Shown here: in pieces, positions 37,509-51,840 of the stretch
Layout of the letters: each line of letters starts with the position of its first letter
Position numbering within the stretch: the first letter of the stretch is position 1
DNA from: Phytoseiulus persimilis
Taxonomy: Eukaryota > Arthropoda > Arachnida > Mesostigmata > Phytoseiidae
DNA: 64,000 bases
Assembly: GCA_037576195.1 (NCBI GenBank)
Contig: CM075103.1
Coordinates: 1,736,001 to 1,800,000 of the forward strand
Direction of reading: 5' to 3'
Position numbers and translations under genes: made by a program
The notes under the pieces: model-generated
Seen by the model: the letters and a program-made list of their open reading frames with translations, nothing else
Database searches by the model: none
Told to the model about the DNA's origin: nothing

Positions 37509-40500
37509 GTTTGCTCCCCGGCACCCTCCAAGAAAACGACTCACTCCACGGACGGCGCTAATGTGATACAGTTTCAACGACAACAGCGATCGGGCAAGCA
37601 CCGCTCGCGACAGCAACGATTGTCTTGGAGCGCGTGTGGAGTTACGATTGAGCAGACTTCGGACATCAACTCGTTCCGTTTCCGGCCCTGCTCCCCTTCC
37701 CATCTGGGGAAATCGTCCCCTTACCGTGTTGGCAATGCTCTTGGGAGCGCACATCTTGAGAACCCGCTGATTCGTGGGGGTAGGGGGGCATTATGAGAAC
37801 TCGCCTATTTCGAGAGTACGGCTCAGGCGAGAAGAAAGTAGACAGAGGCTGTTATAAGTCTCCCCGTGGACATACATTACATGGGACCGAAACTGAATAG
37901 GAATTCCTGAGCGTAAGGGGGAAGCCTACCAAACTCGGGCCGCGGACCATTCTCGTCGAATGGAGTTCGGACGCCCGCGGCACGCTTTTGTCCGGACGGT
38001 CTATCTGGACTCGGACAAAAAAAGCTCGTGTAATTCGTCCTTTCGCGAACTGGATCTCGCCCTGAAATCAATTCCTGGAGCCAGGACGACAAGGGATTCT
38101 TTTTTCGGTTCGAATAGCAGCAGCCGGGTCAGAACTTTTTCCTCGGGAGTCTTCCCAGCGCACGGCCAATATGTTCTCGAGCTGTTGCGAAACGCTGTTC
38201 GACTTCGTTCAGAAACGACATCGTGTCATGCTTAATGGAAAGCTCCCCTCAGCAGAAAACACTGTCGCTTCCAAACACCCCTCATTGTTCGGGAGCTCCG
38301 AACGAAATCATCGCCGGAGAGATCCGCTCCGCCGGACTGATGCCCCACGAAAATAAGGTGAAACGCGAGAAGCTGGGGACGACCTCCGCTACCTGAAACC
38401 TGATTGCCGGCTCTCTAGACTTGGCAAGATGTTGCCAGCATGCGTGCCCATCATGGCTTAGGAAAACCAATTAATGGGAGCAGAGTCAATTTCCTCCTCT
38501 GCCGAACGTCGATACATCGCCGACCCGCCAGCCAGAACAATCTTGAGTATGATTAGCTTTCGCCCTCTTTCTACCTATGAAGTGGGCAGCGCCATCGCAC
38601 CTCTAGGGATTCGAGTTGTGTTTACGATCGATCCGATAACGATATTCTCTTGATCGTTGGGTTTTATCACGAGGCGCGCCACGGGACGGGTGCACAGATG
38701 GGCCGAAGCCCGAGAGACTCGACCAGTTGCCTGAATGTGCACGCCGCTCTCGCTGGGCCTCCACGTGCAGTTTGGACGCGCACCGTCTGACGCGCTCGAC
38801 CGCTTCCAGACTGTTTCCGGGCGAAGTCCGAGAGTTCCATCCACAGTCGTTGGAAGGGAAAGCCTGGGTCGCAACCTCAAACGGAAGGAGAAGGACCTGA
38901 GAGGCGGGGGAGGAGATAGCGAGCGAGCGAGCGTACTGACGGGTCCCCGACTTGTCGTCAGAGTAGGTTTTGTTGTCGACAGGGAGAATTTCCTCGCTTG
39001 ACGAAAATCGTCGGATGGCGTGCTCTTATATTGTAAAAGAGGAGGAAGAAAGAGGCGATGGAGGGAAAGAGGAAGAAAACGACGACGATCGGGGCGAATG
39101 GAAGGCCCGGACTCCAGGAGTCTCTCGCGGGATGCCTCCGGGCCCATCAGAGAGAATATGGGGATCACAGCCGAACGAGCGGAGATGACAGCGAACGACA
39201 CGCGGGCGAATCAACGAAGCCGGTCGATCGTCCGACGCTCGATGATGATTATCTTCTTCTAGTCCTTGAAGGTATCGGGAACCGTGAACTTCCTCCTGAA
39301 CAGCCGGAACTTGACGAGTCGGACTGACGGAGGAGGCGCTCTCGGAATCAAGAGGTTTCGAGTGCTTCTCAGGATGTGCCCATTCAGCATCTGGAGTCCC
39401 CAGTAGTTGAGAACTCGAGAACGCCCCTGGAAACATGCCGTTCAGAGTTGGGATACTTTGGAACGATCTCCCGGGGGGGCGTGGTGCTGGACGTAGAGGA
39501 GCTCGAAGAGGACGCAATGAACGCGCGGTGAGAATGGCTGTGATCCGCGCGCAACAACCAGGAAACAAGTTGACTATTCTCTGATGTGAGTTCAGGGGAG
39601 TTCTCTCTTGTGAGTATCGGCTCGGCTGACGATGAGGCTCCGAGGGAGCGGGAAAGAGCAAAGGCGGAACGGAAGGGGCTGGTAATATGGATCCTTACTG
39701 TACGCCGAGTGGCGGGATAGACAGCGGGTATCTACGGACCGTTGATGCATCGAGAAATCTCGTCGGAGCGACTCAAAGAATCGGTTCGGGGAACCTCACT
39801 CTATGCAGAAGATCACAGAGCGTCCCAACAGGCTCCACATTATTGCTTTGATCTTATTCGAGTCGTTCATACACTCGATCAATGGCTTGCAACGAAAAAC
39901 ACAAGGACAGCGAAGTAGTCACCGGGACGAAGATGGCGACCGGATGAGATCTGACTGGCGCTCGCCGAGAATCAGTTTCAAAAGGAGCTGGCCTCAGCAG
40001 CCGAGTAAGGAATCCCGCCCATCCCCACCGACGTGGTTGCCCAGTCTCCAGCTGCCTCCTTCATCAGCCTATATTTAGCATGATTCCGAGTCATTGATAA
40101 AGATGAGCAGCCTGTCGTAAATCGTTCTTGGCTAAGGATGTGTCGAGAACTTGAGGCTCCGGAAAAGTCTTATGAATGATCCGACCGAGAGTTTTGAGGG
40201 AAGTATGTACATATATCACCAAGGCACCTCCGCTATATGAGCTCCGCAACCCTTAAAAATTCCCGGCTGTGCAGACCGTCATAAATTCCGGCTATCAGGC
40301 ATTTTTGTTTACGGAATTATCCTGCGCATAGAGGGAGATTGTCATCGTTATCCTCAGGACTTTGTAGAAGCAGGGAAAGGAGACTGATTCGCAAGGACGG
40401 AACGCTCGAGAATCTTGCTCCCTGATTTCGCTACTACGCCCAATGACTCAAAGTGCTGCTGGGAGTGGAATATTCTCACCAAGCCTGCTAGCGCACTGTC

Positions 40501-40901
40501 TGTAACTCATGATCTTTGAATTTGTGAGTCAACTGGATGCCCGTCAAACAGAGGATGCTCGGCTCTCGGAATGTTCAGGATACTCTCGGAGTGTTTTTCA
40601 TCCTCGAGCGGAAACGCCGAGACGTGCCCTCCCCCCCGTAGGCGAGCGAAACGAAACGAGTTATTCAGACAGCTGATTCCACTGGAAAGAGGAAGCCCCC
40701 GAGTTTTATTCCCCGTGGAGTTCATCGGGCCTATGTGAGAAACCCTGTGCAATTAGAAAAGAGCGCGGGATGTACTCTACGCTCGCCTGCAGAGCCGAGT
40801 CGAGTTTTGGGACGTGATTTCTTCGACGCTCCGGGTGATTTTATTTCTCTCTTGCTCCCTCGGTGCTTCAGCCGCTGGAATTATTCAGAAATGAGTATTT
40901 G

Positions 40902-40914
40902 CCCCCCCCCCCCC
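40902..40914 (+). repeat. C homopolymer, 13 bases
   Basis: Thirteen C in a row, that is a G run on the minus strand. Confidence 0.95.
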
Positions 40915-42379
40915 ATTGCGACTGCGCAACCGATCTCTATTCCCGGATAGAGTTCCGGGATTCTCGTTTGTCGCCTCTATCGGGAGTTCCGGCTCGGATG
41001 AAACTCGACACACGTGTGCAGCAGCCATCGACCGAGCTTCGGCCGAGCACAAATTATCGCCGAACGCCATGGAGATTATCCCTCGGCAAATCTCCCCGCG
41101 GACGAGCCCTGAAGGCTTGCTCCGCGATCCGGGCTTCCATTTCGCGTTCAATGTTCTTGCTGAACGGAGTTTCCTTTCATTCTAGTTCAATCATTCGATA
41201 TCGTCTCCCGTCGCAACTTCCAGTGGAATTTCGTTCATTTGAGAAACGGCACAATATCCTTGAGTGTCGGAGAGGACTAGAACATACGATTGAAGGAGGT
41301 CATGGCCCGGCCTTGGAACTTGTCTCTCTCCCTATCTAGCCGGAGAGCGGGAGGGAAGGTGCATCGGCTTCCTCGCAAGACTGTTGCTATGGGTATATTT
41401 CACCACGCTCTTATTCACAAGTTTGAAGGGCTACGCGGATTGAGCAACAATCGGGACGGATACGTGCCGGCCGCTCGTCCGTGACAATCAGTCGAGAGGT
41501 TCGGGACCTGTCGAGAAGGATTTGATTCGGCGGGAGGGTGGGAAAGATCACGACAGGAGTCTGTACCGAGATTTGGATCCCCACGACTCCAGACTGGGTG
41601 AAGCTAGCGTCGGGGGTGATGGAAATGAATGTAATGATGATCACAAACACGGATCCCTGCGTTCGCTCGTCTCTCGAAGGTTCGAATGCGGGTCGGGAGC
41701 GTGGCTGTCGCGGGTGGTGGTAGCCACGTGCCGAGAGAAGTAACACAAGGACTCCTGCTGCAAGAAGCCTTTCAATCTCTGTGATCCCTGGTTTTCGTCG
41801 GCATCGGAAATCCCTGAAAATCTTCGATCCAGGCTCGCAATCTCCCTCAAGCTTTTCTGACGGCCAACGGAGGATTTCAGCTCCAGAAGAGTTAGTCTCA
41901 AACCAGAAGACCCGTTACTCGCAAGTTCGAACGCCGAGAACTCCGCTCGATCCCATGTCCATTTCGAGTTCACGATGACGCGATCGAGACGACAATGTAC
42001 CGCCGTTCCTTCCGGAAATTTCCAGATAATCCAGGCCGCGCGAAATTCGACACGCCCGTCTACGCTCCGTGTGAATTCCCATCAGAGGCCCCGCTTCACA
42101 CGAACCCATTCTCGCAGCTTTTCGATTCCAATGTCGAGCAAGACGAAACTTTGTCTCCGATCGAACCGCAGAGCTCCGATTCTGCCGTTTCCCCCTCGCT
42201 TTCGGTCCGAGTTGATATCGGGGGACGGATCATAATTGCAATAAACGATCATTTCTCGTCTTTTAATGGCCGCCTTCACGCGTTTCAATGGAGAGGAGGG
42301 AGTGGCAGGTGAGCGGTTAGCAACAGCCCAAGGCCAGAGCGATCGATGCAGTTGCCCGGCAACAGTGCCCCTGCCGCTT

Positions 42380-42431
42380 CCCTCCTCCTTGTTCTCCTTC
42401 TCGTCGTCGTCGTTCTTCTCGTTGTCGTCCT
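42380..42431. repeat. Pyrimidine-rich TCG/TTC triplet tract
   Basis: CTCCTCCTTG is followed by CTTCTCGTCGTCGTCG and further TTC/GTC triplets. It makes the hydrophobic Leu/Val run of the plus frame at 42346-42609, which I reject as a gene. Confidence 0.75.
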
Positions 42432-43631
42432 CATTCGTTCCTCTCTACATCTCTTCTCCGCCTCTCCCTTCTTCGGCCTGTCTCACGGCCTGGCTGCCAC
42501 CTTGGACAGTCTCTCACTCATCTGCTGCTGCAAGTCCCCGTTTGGGACCAGCGTCCCCACTTTAATGAGACACCGCCTCCTACCAAGGGTCACGAACCTA
42601 TCTGAATAGGAGTTGACTGTCAAATTTCCGAGAAGCCTAGTCTCCGCCATCGAACTCAGCGGGAAGTCTGGAATTAAGACCGATGATCAGCAGTTTGTAC
42701 TTGTGGTAGCAATAACCATCAAACTAATGGTGGGAGCCCGCCAAGTACTTGGTCATCAGAGTCCACCCTCCCTCGATAACTACATTTTATCGTATTGGAT
42801 AGCTTGACCCCGTTGGAGTTGGATATTGAGTTTTGTTTCCCGTGTTTTGTCTCAGCTAGTATTGAAACCTGCACCGGTCACGATCAATTCAGAAAACGGA
42901 GACTACGCGACTTGAAATTCGAGGAGGTTCGCCGGCGGTCCTCCTCATCGTGTCTGGAGAGCACGTTCCCCCAACATTTCAAATCAGCTTCCATATCTGG
43001 CCTGGCTCGTTACTTTTCGAGCAGAGCTCTTATTTGCTCATCAAGAGGCTGTGCCCCAACTGATGGATGGGGGCTCTTGTACTCCGTCAGGGCATTTCGA
43101 GCCATGATGATCACCGAGCTTCTCACAAACATACTCAAGCACGTCCGAGTCTTCCAAGCTCGAAGAAATTACATGAGGGATGATTAAAAGACTCCCACTC
43201 CCAACAGCGTTCGAGTTAATCGATGAATACATGTGGAGACGATGCAAGCCTGATTTCCGCACGGGAGAGTGCATCGCCACTCTTATAGAGATGCTTCGTT
43301 GATTCCGCTTCAGATTCTACTTTCCAGGAGTGAATAGAATTAGCCGAAGGCAAGGTACAACGTGGTGGATGAGTGTGTTCCTCGAAGCTCCATCCTCGAG
43401 CCAGACGGCTGACAACAGAATGGCCGATCAAAGCGAGGCACTGAAAGACAACGCATATTGTTTTAGCCGGAACGGCCGCGAGACCTTTGCTCAATCCTGT
43501 CCACTCCTTTCTGCCTTCAACGGTAAACGCACTCGCAGACTATTTGTATCATATTAGACGGTAACCCCAAGGCTTCAGCTCGGCTCTCAGTTGTTGTTTC
43601 CGAATGCTCGTCGCATGGGTCGGAGCCGTTG

Positions 43632-43649
43632 CCCCCCCCCTTCCCCCCC
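43632..43649 (+). repeat. C homopolymer pair, 9 and 7 bases
   Basis: C9, TT, C7. Confidence 0.9.
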
Positions 43650-46391
43650 GAGAGGTAATATCCCAACCCCGCCTGGGTGCAGACGCGTCCCAATAAGCCC
43701 CCTGGTTTTCTATGGTTCGGTACGCGCAGTTTCTCTCGTAGACACCTCGACCTTGATCAGAAGGTCATCGAACTCATGCAAAAGACGCTTGCCTCGAAAA
43801 CTCTGACTTTTCGAAGGATTGGACTCGAGGAAGGATTATTCCCGTCATTCGAAGCCGGATGAAGGTCAAGTCGTTTTGATCGATTCCTCAAGGTCCAGCA
43901 CTTCCCATCGACATCCGCGGTGGGGATCACTGTATCCTCGCTCAAATATCGCGACTACAATGCATTTTCTGAGGATGATGACCGAGTCTGGACCTGACCT
44001 GCCATGTGTGATTCCGAGTCCCGAAAGGAACCATCCGTCACACCTCTCCTGCAAGGCCGCGTTCTTGCCGGGGAAAATCAGACAATCCAACTGCGGCGAC
44101 ATCGCGAACAGGCGCTTGCTCATTGGATGCGGAACCTTCGTTGCCTCTGAAATTGCAAACTTGACCGTGGCGAGCGGCTTCGATCGCTGGGTGTTTTTAC
44201 TTGGGGCACATTCACCGACTGAAACTGGCATCCGATCTAACCTCCTGAGAGCGTGTCCGCCCCTGGCTGGAAAAGGAATCTGTGCTCATCCTTATTCGAC
44301 AAAGCCGCCAGTTTTCGGTGGGCTCTGGCCAGATTGAATTTTTTCATCGAGGGAAATAAGTTTCCTGAAATTCGTTCCTTCCCTCCGTCCGACTTGCTCG
44401 CTTGAGCCTTGTTATCTTTGTTCCGAATTGCCCCAAAGAAAATCTACTTTTTCTCTCCTTCATCCACTGTTCAACTTCGATAGCAGCGCTACCACTGCTG
44501 CTGGCAACGACAACCAACTTGTTCTTTTCCTCCGTCCTGCTCCACTGGCACTCTCCGGCCGGGTCCTGTCTCCTCCATTTTGTTCCGAACGCCTGCCTGT
44601 CCCCCATCCCTTGTGTTGGCTGGCTGGCTGACTGGCTCTCCTTTGTCGGAACGATAGATTCCTCTAGCTTTTATCTTATTTGTCCAATCCGGCCTTTCCT
44701 CTTGGTCTCTTCAGAAGTTCGAAAATCGACCCGGGAGCACTGTTCTCGATGCTTCCCGAGCCGATGGCCAGCCGGTCATTTGTTGCCCCGGCTCGCTTCC
44801 CTCGGCGTTTCTCCGCATGATGCCAAAACGCCGCCCTGCACCATTCTTGCGCTTCCTCTTGGCTGCAGAGCTCCGTGAGCGTAGCCAACTGCAGTTTCCC
44901 TCCTAACGAGCAGAATAGAAAGTTGGAGGGCTCTCAGAATCAAATTTCTCCGAATCTTAACGTGCCCATTGTTGTAATGATCATGGCGGTGAGTTCGCTC
45001 GGAGTGTTTTGAATCAAAGCTCCGAGCGAAACCATGCGATCGTGAGAATCCTGTCCAGATCTCCTTCGGCCTTGGTGGTGAAGTCCTGAAGATCCCAGGC
45101 ACTAGTCCTCGATCACGCTCCGAGTTCGTCTCCATCCCAAAAGTCATCCCGGGTCATCTCGAAACAGTGAAGCACCGCGTTGTTCTCAATCAACATCAAG
45201 CCAGGACCCGGCGGCATATTGGACGCGGCCATATTGCCAGCCGCCTGGACAGTCCGCTGGTCTCTTCCGTGAATACCCTCCGCCCGGATCTATCAAATAT
45301 GCAATCGTTGGAACAAATTGCGGTCCATAATTCTCATTATCGTAATTACGCCACACGGCGCAGAGTCTGGTTCAAGGCGAGCGGAAGCTCCCGCCGGCCA
45401 TCGGGGCTGGTTCGACGGACGAGGGTCGGAACGAGGGGACATGACATCGAGGAAGGAACATTGTCAACAATCGATGCTTCGCATATTTTCGTCGCAATTT
45501 TCCGGACCGGAAGTGCTTGGCACAGGAGCTCGAGTGCGTCCATGTTGATCTCAATATACCACGTTTCGAAGAGGGTATTTTCCAAGCTCCCGAGGAAGTG
45601 GGTCAGACTCCCTCAGAGCTTGATTTCCAAGGACTCGACCCGTAGCCCGTATTTGCGGCAGCCCTGCACAAGCGCAGCATGAGCAAAACGTCGGATCGTG
45701 CGACGTGTATTGAGTGCACCATGTTTGCGTAGCGAGTTTCTTAACAATGGTTTCGATCCAAGGTCGGTCCAACGGACGATCGCTCGGTCAGCTCGATGCT
45801 GGCCGAGACCGGCTCAACTACTCAGCTTGAATGCATCTCTCGACGACAGCAGGTCGGTGATTGAAAGTGGAAAATGATGGAAAACATCCTCCAAGCAACA
45901 CGGCATCTGCTAGACAGTCGAAATTATGATGTATCCGACAACTGAGGCGGTGGCGGCCGCGGCTCACACTGGAGGCCGTGAACTCCGGTCCTGACTGACG
46001 CGTTGTTAGCAAGGCAACGAATAAAGCCTCGAGAACGCGGCAGACAGAAGAAGCTCAACGAGATGCGGGGAGACGCACGGGAGGCCAACCGGAGAAGCGG
46101 GCCGAGAGGAAACGAGACGAGGCCTGAGAAAAGCATTCCTCGATCCATCACTATCTCCTGGCGGAGGCCGAACGAGCCGCCAGCAAGCAGGAAGACTCCA
46201 GGCAGGATGAAGCCCGATTGAAGCAGCGAGCAAGAAAGAACAATATGGCTTTGGTTGGCTGGCGCGCAAATCCGCGCAACTTGTGCGTCGCACGAGTTTG
46301 TTAGCTCAGCCTCCGCACCGCGACCGTTCAGGAGTGAACCACCGCGAGTCCATGGCTCGCGGCTCAAATGAGGTTCCTGGGTCAGGGAGGA

Positions 46392-46402
46392 GGGGGGGGG
46401 GG
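46392..46402 (+). repeat. G homopolymer, 11 bases
   Basis: Eleven G in a row within GGAGGA-rich sequence. Confidence 0.95.
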
Positions 46403-49400
46403 TTCTCGGTTTGGCAGGGGACATGCACACGTGGACGAGACGCAACTCTCGAGAGAACCAGCTCCCTGCATTTTCCAATCGTTGTCGAGAGCCGTGGCAG
46501 CGAACAGCGGTGCACAACAACAAAGGCATACCGCTTGGAGGAGCCTACTTCCCTCGGGCAGGTGCGCCAACCCAGCGACCTCGCGTTCCTGAATTCATGA
46601 GAAGCTCACTGCGGACTTGGACGTGCGAGATCTCCAGCAGAACGTAAGCCTTGTGGGGCGCATCCGATTCGAGACGATATTCCCGCGGAAAAAGGAAACA
46701 TCTGACGGAGCCGAGAGCCCATCTCCCGTTCTCAGCATGCGATACCTCTAATTTAGCTGATGGAAGCATTTTGATGGTTTCCTCCCGAACTCATTGTCGG
46801 AACACGCAATTCCTCTCCTTGAGAGGCAGGGATGGAATCAGGAAACTTTCGGCTCTATTTCGGGAGCAGAAGCGCCCTGTACCTCTACCATGAGTGAGGT
46901 TTGGGGAACGACTTTCCCGCTGTGGAATCACTCGATGAATGGCGACCTCGAGGGAAACACCATGTTCTGTTGGAGGCAGCTCGGACAGCAAGCCTTCGGA
47001 GCTTCCATTGTTTTCTGTGCAAACCGGCGGCCGATGCCCCGCTGCGACAATCTTGCAGCGGAACATGTTCTGCTTTGTTCCAGGCCGACGGGCTATTTTG
47101 AGATTCTTGCGCGTTTTCCCTCCCCATCTCATTCCTCCAGCCACCTTTCCAGAGCCTGCTTTCGGCCGCACTTTGTGGCGACTCGAGTCGCGTTCGAAAG
47201 GCCGCACTCCGGCAGTTTTCGCGCCCAAGATAACCTGGGAAAGCGAAGCTCGGGGGGAATGAATCCCAGGCATAACCTTGCGCATTCCCTTCTGAGATAT
47301 TCTCGGCGCCCGGCTCCGCATCGTTCCGATTTCTTACATGACATTTATTCTCAGATGCTATTCGGGAACGGCAAAAGCGAGTCAGAACGAAGGGGCCACG
47401 GTCTCGGGGACTCGAGCTCGGCGTGCTGGGCCGCTGTCACAACCAGGGCCGCAGCGGTAGTGGGCAGCCGTGATTGAGTTCAGTGTTTCTGAGCTGAAAC
47501 CGGAATTCTCTCGAGTGAACCTCTCGAGTCCTCCAGGATCCGATGGGAGCGACGGCTCGGACGGTTGCAAAAAGTCACGGAGGTTGCATGCCAGTGACGG
47601 AGGCTGACTCTCAAAGGGTTTCCGCCCGAGGCTTCATGCAGCGATCGATCACGGAATTCAGTTTTCAATGGTTTCGGGAATTTCCGGATGCCGGCACCCG
47701 TTTCTGAAGTTGCTATCGGAGAGGTTCTACGCAGCACACTCGAACTTTGCCCTGTGCTGGCTCCGTTGGAGCGGCGTCTCCCGCGGGACCATTGTAGCCT
47801 GTCGCCGCCAAGTCCGGTTGTTACCAGCTGCACAAGCATGAAACGGAGTGGGTACGCTGGAAAGAGAGGGCAAACTCCGCTCGCCGATCATGGCCCTCAC
47901 CGAACCCGGAGCGCACTACAGTCGTTCCGTCCCGTGGTTGATGTCGCACTTTGAAGAATCCTTAGGCCCGGAGTTTCCCCACGATTCGTCGGAGGGAGAG
48001 ACGATCGAATGAGATCAGACGCAAACACAATGCGGCGCGCAAGCCACACATTCCTCCGGACTCATCAAGAGCGGCGCTGGGTTTCTCGCGAATGGGTTTT
48101 TGCCTCAAAAGCAACCTCCCCGTCATTGGTTCGCTTGTTGATTCGGCGAGCGCTGTTGACTCGCTGAACATCACTCTCCTCTTCCCGATTCCCCGTCTTC
48201 GATATGTGGTCCGTGCGCGCAGAGAGAAAACGAGATAGGCGCGGGACGGCATCAGTATTCGACGTTCAAGTACCCTACGGGCTCGACAAACACGCCTCCC
48301 GATACGGTCGACGAGAGCGAACGCGAGGGTGTTTGGATCCAGCCCGAGCGGGGAGGACGCCCGGTGGCCGGTCAGCGAGGCAGTCGAGTACAAATAATCT
48401 ACATCGCAATGAGGATAGAAAGATTGAGAAGCCTTTGAAGCCGAGCTTGTTACTCCTTTCGCGTTCTGGCTGTGGCGGTCGCTCCTGGGGGGAGCTTCCA
48501 TCGGGGCAAACAGTGCCACAGCCCCCATGAGCTGGCTGAGCTCTTTGATATTTGCAGCATGAAATGAGAAAGCAGAGAAGAGTCAGCTAGAGACCTCGGT
48601 CACAAACGCAACGAGGGGTCTGAGCTGAGGGGAGTTATTTGCATGTGAAAGTCTGGAAGGAATTCACCTCCTCCGTACCACCCGAAGTTTGCCTCTTTCA
48701 GGACTCCGGCGGGATCTTCTTTCCGGCAACACGCGAAATTCTCCTCTCGAACCCCGCGAAATCCCACAGTCGGTCATCGAGCGAGAGCTCCTCCGTGTCG
48801 AGACACAAACCGCTCGAACACAAGCTTCGAAAGTGGTTGCCTCGATGAAGTCCGCAGAGGAAACAGCTGAGTGTTTGAGGTTGTATCCAGACTGCCGGAC
48901 AAAGAAGGGAGCTGTGGGGTGTGAAGAGTTCCCACTCACATCGCTGAGCCAAACTTCTGAAATGATACAAGCGGACGTACAAGCCAAGGGCCGTTGTCGC
49001 TCGGTGGTCACCTCCTCCGTGTACTCGATCGGTGGCTGCCTGCCTTGCTTTCGGCGGCAGGATGAGTCGCCGGTCTGACTGACTGGCGAGCTTCTTCCAG
49101 TCAGCATCTCAAAGTCAGAGTCACTTGATTATACCAAGCTGAGTCGGCCAAAGCTCCCCTGGGGCTAGCGTGGCCGAGCAACCAACAGTGTCGTCCGACC
49201 GTTCGTGCGACCGAACGACCGTCCGCCTGTCCCCCGTCACGGACATTGCAGCTTCGGCAGCAATATATTGTCCTTCGGGAACCGAACGCCGGATAACTGA
49301 CAGCGCGGCGTAAACGCGGTCGAGCATCGGAGCTCGCAGAGTTCTCCTCACACGAACTCCGGCTTTAACTAAGAGCGACGCTCTGAGTTTATCATGAAAC

Positions 49401-51135
49401 CCGGTCTGCGGATCAAGGACGGCAGCTCACAGAGAGCCTATCGGACCCGACTCAACCGAAAATGGTTTGAACAGGATTTCAACCGAGATTTTTGTCCCCT
49501 AGCACTCGTTTGGCACTCACGAACTCTGGTCGTTCATGATCGGAGGATCCCGATTCGAGCTCCGATTGGTTACGTTGAATGCTGTTTCCAGGGCGGAAAA
49601 CACGCGAACAGCGGCCGAGATAAATTGCGTTCAGGTTTTAGCCAGCCTCGCTTCGGACAAATCAGGTTAGATTCCGAGTCGGTTGTGGGGCGCGAGTGGA
49701 AGCGGGGATCGTCTGCCTCCTCGCTCGCCTCACTGTGCTTCCTTCGCTCCAAGGGGAAATCACTTTGAGCTCCTCACCTGCCAAATTATAGCATCATCGT
49801 TCGCATCCTACTCAGCCAGAGTGAAAAAGAAGCTCGCGGGTTGGGAGAAGCCATTGCAGCACACCGAAACGCTGTTAATATGGCTTGAGTCAGGAATGGG
49901 CGGGTGAACGCTGCAATCGATTGATCCTGACATCCGTGCTCGTCCTCGACCTTTTCCGTGACCAACGCGATCAGGAAACCCGGGGGAACCGGCCTCCTGA
50001 AACCGCGGGAGACCCGGCTCGGGTCTCCGGCGAGCGTCGCCCATCCTCGCCCGGAGGGCGATGCCTTCTCGTCTTGGACCTGTGCGTAACACGAAGGAGA
50101 CTGCGCCGCAGACCCTGCGAGGTTCAACTCGGAACGGGGCGTTCTGAACCGGCCAGCGCTCCGAACCCGATCTCTTTATCTATTTATGTCGAGCGGCCAA
50201 GCCGAGACCGAAGATGACACGCATTTCCACGGCCGGACGGAGGAGAAAATGTGTTTGACTAAATTGGTTGGAAAGGAAGGGATGGGATTGCATCCGGCTA
50301 GCCCCAGGCCGTGGGCGCGCCGAGAAATAAGCGACCAGGTAGAAGAATGATATTGCCAACTGATTGCTGCCGCACCGCCTACCACCTACCAGCTCTTGCT
50401 CCCGCTGGCGGCTGCCAAGATATACACTCTAAGCGCCACGAGCGAGATTCGGCCCCTGCGTTTGACGAGGGTTCGAATGAAAATCGCCGGGGCTCAGATC
50501 CCTCACCTCGGGCGACGTTTTCACAAGAGCGCGCCGAAAGTCATTAAGTTAGGGCCCCGTGCAAATACATGTATCGCCCTAAATTCTATCTTGCTGACAT
50601 ACAGGGAAAATTTGCAGCCAGCCGAATTTCAGGAAGTGCAAACGCACCCTGTCAGGATCTATTTATTTCGACGCCGCTTCAGTCATCCGATTGCCGCTCT
50701 GATCGTCTCGGGCAGCCATTCTCATCGCAGCCGTCTTGCCCAGATCCCCCGAGAACGTCCTGTCTTCAGGCATCCTGCGGCGGCTATTGTTCTTGCATCA
50801 GGTGTTCAAGTTTGCAGCCTACAAGAATAACAAAATGCCCGAGAGCAACTTTCGTGCGCATCTGCGCACGGCCTGAAGCTGTTGATTTCGCAGTCCTGAG
50901 ACTCTTCACATTGGAGGAGAACTACTTTTGGGGTTTCCCAACGGGTGGGTGAGCGCTTTGAACGGCAATATATTCGTTTCAAAGTTTGGTGTCTCGTTTA
51001 GGCAGACTCGTGCGGGCTTTGTGAGATGGATGAGAGCAGAAAGCCGACGCTTGGCGCGAAGCATGGATGATATTCATCCCGAACCTCCCCAGTTGACAGG
51101 ATACGATTGTCACGCCCCTCGATCAGCGTGGATTT

Positions 51136-51149
51136 CCCCCCCCCCCCCC
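51136..51149 (+). repeat. C homopolymer, 14 bases
   Basis: Fourteen C flanked by T triplets on both sides. Confidence 0.95.
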
Positions 51150-51840
51150 TTTCCGAATCCCCTTTCAAGACTCCCATCCGACCAGAGGTCGCAAAGCTAG
51201 CGCGTAACCGCAAGGGAGCCCCGCAAGCGAGACGTCCGTTCGTTGTTCGTTCGCAATTCGTTGAAAACACAATTGTGACGTTATGAAACTGGGAATCAAT
51301 ATCCGTTTCGGGCCCAGACAATTTATCGATGCTTCCTGTCGAGGTAGATCTCTGGAATCCAACTTCACAGTCAACTCCTTTCAATGAGATCAACGCATCA
51401 CCGGATCACACGCCTAATTGGATCAGAATGGTCCGGTAACGATGCGATCCCCTTGAGCGGAGCTGAGTGTTTTTGAGAATGATGGAACAGGAGCACCTCA
51501 GGCAACTTCACTTGGGGGAGACGCACGGTGTTCCCGATGCGCCGATGGTTTCGTGGAGGTGCTACTTGGATTCAATCAAAGACGCAACGCTCCCCGGATC
51601 AGAACCTGCGGCCGTGCCGTTTCCCAAGGAAGAAGACTGCTCTAGAGCAGGCGCGGGAACTCGGCGAGTATTGCCCCCCTTGCTCTGGAGCGACACGAGG
51701 AGCTGTCATTTGAGCAGGACCATAGATGAGCGTGACCTGGTCGCTGCACACGGGATGACTCCGCTGCGCTGATGGTTTATCATTCTTATCACGGAGGCGT
51801 CAATGGAAACCAAAGCTCACTTGATTATGGTTGCGCTTGA

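Larger units (their letters stand above)
17071..51840. other. About 35 kb with no assignable gene
   Basis: I looked for conserved family motifs such as kinase, protease, zinc finger, homeobox, receptor and reverse-transcriptase signatures in the open frames and found none that convince. The frame at 17103-17384 (minus) reads smoothly but cannot be joined cleanly to the candidate gene beside it. Large frames at 38575-39201, 39026-39661 (minus) and 46794-47477 (plus) are Arg/Ser/Pro-rich and overlapped on the other strand. Long G/C homopolymers, period-4 patches and several hairpins, listed separately, are the only readable structure. The stretch could be intergenic or one or more large introns. 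Confidence 0.5.

Noticed and set aside
42346..42609. Frame with a Leu/Val-rich membrane-like segment
   Set aside because: The hydrophobic run is produced by the CTC/GTC triplet tract at 42380-42431.
43819..44337. 172-codon plus-strand frame containing FLLG
   Set aside because: A single short resemblance to a glycosyltransferase block without the others, and the minus strand is open for 121 codons.
46794..47477. 227-codon plus-strand frame
   Set aside because: Four other frames of 66-176 codons overlap it on both strands. No family motif and no splice context.
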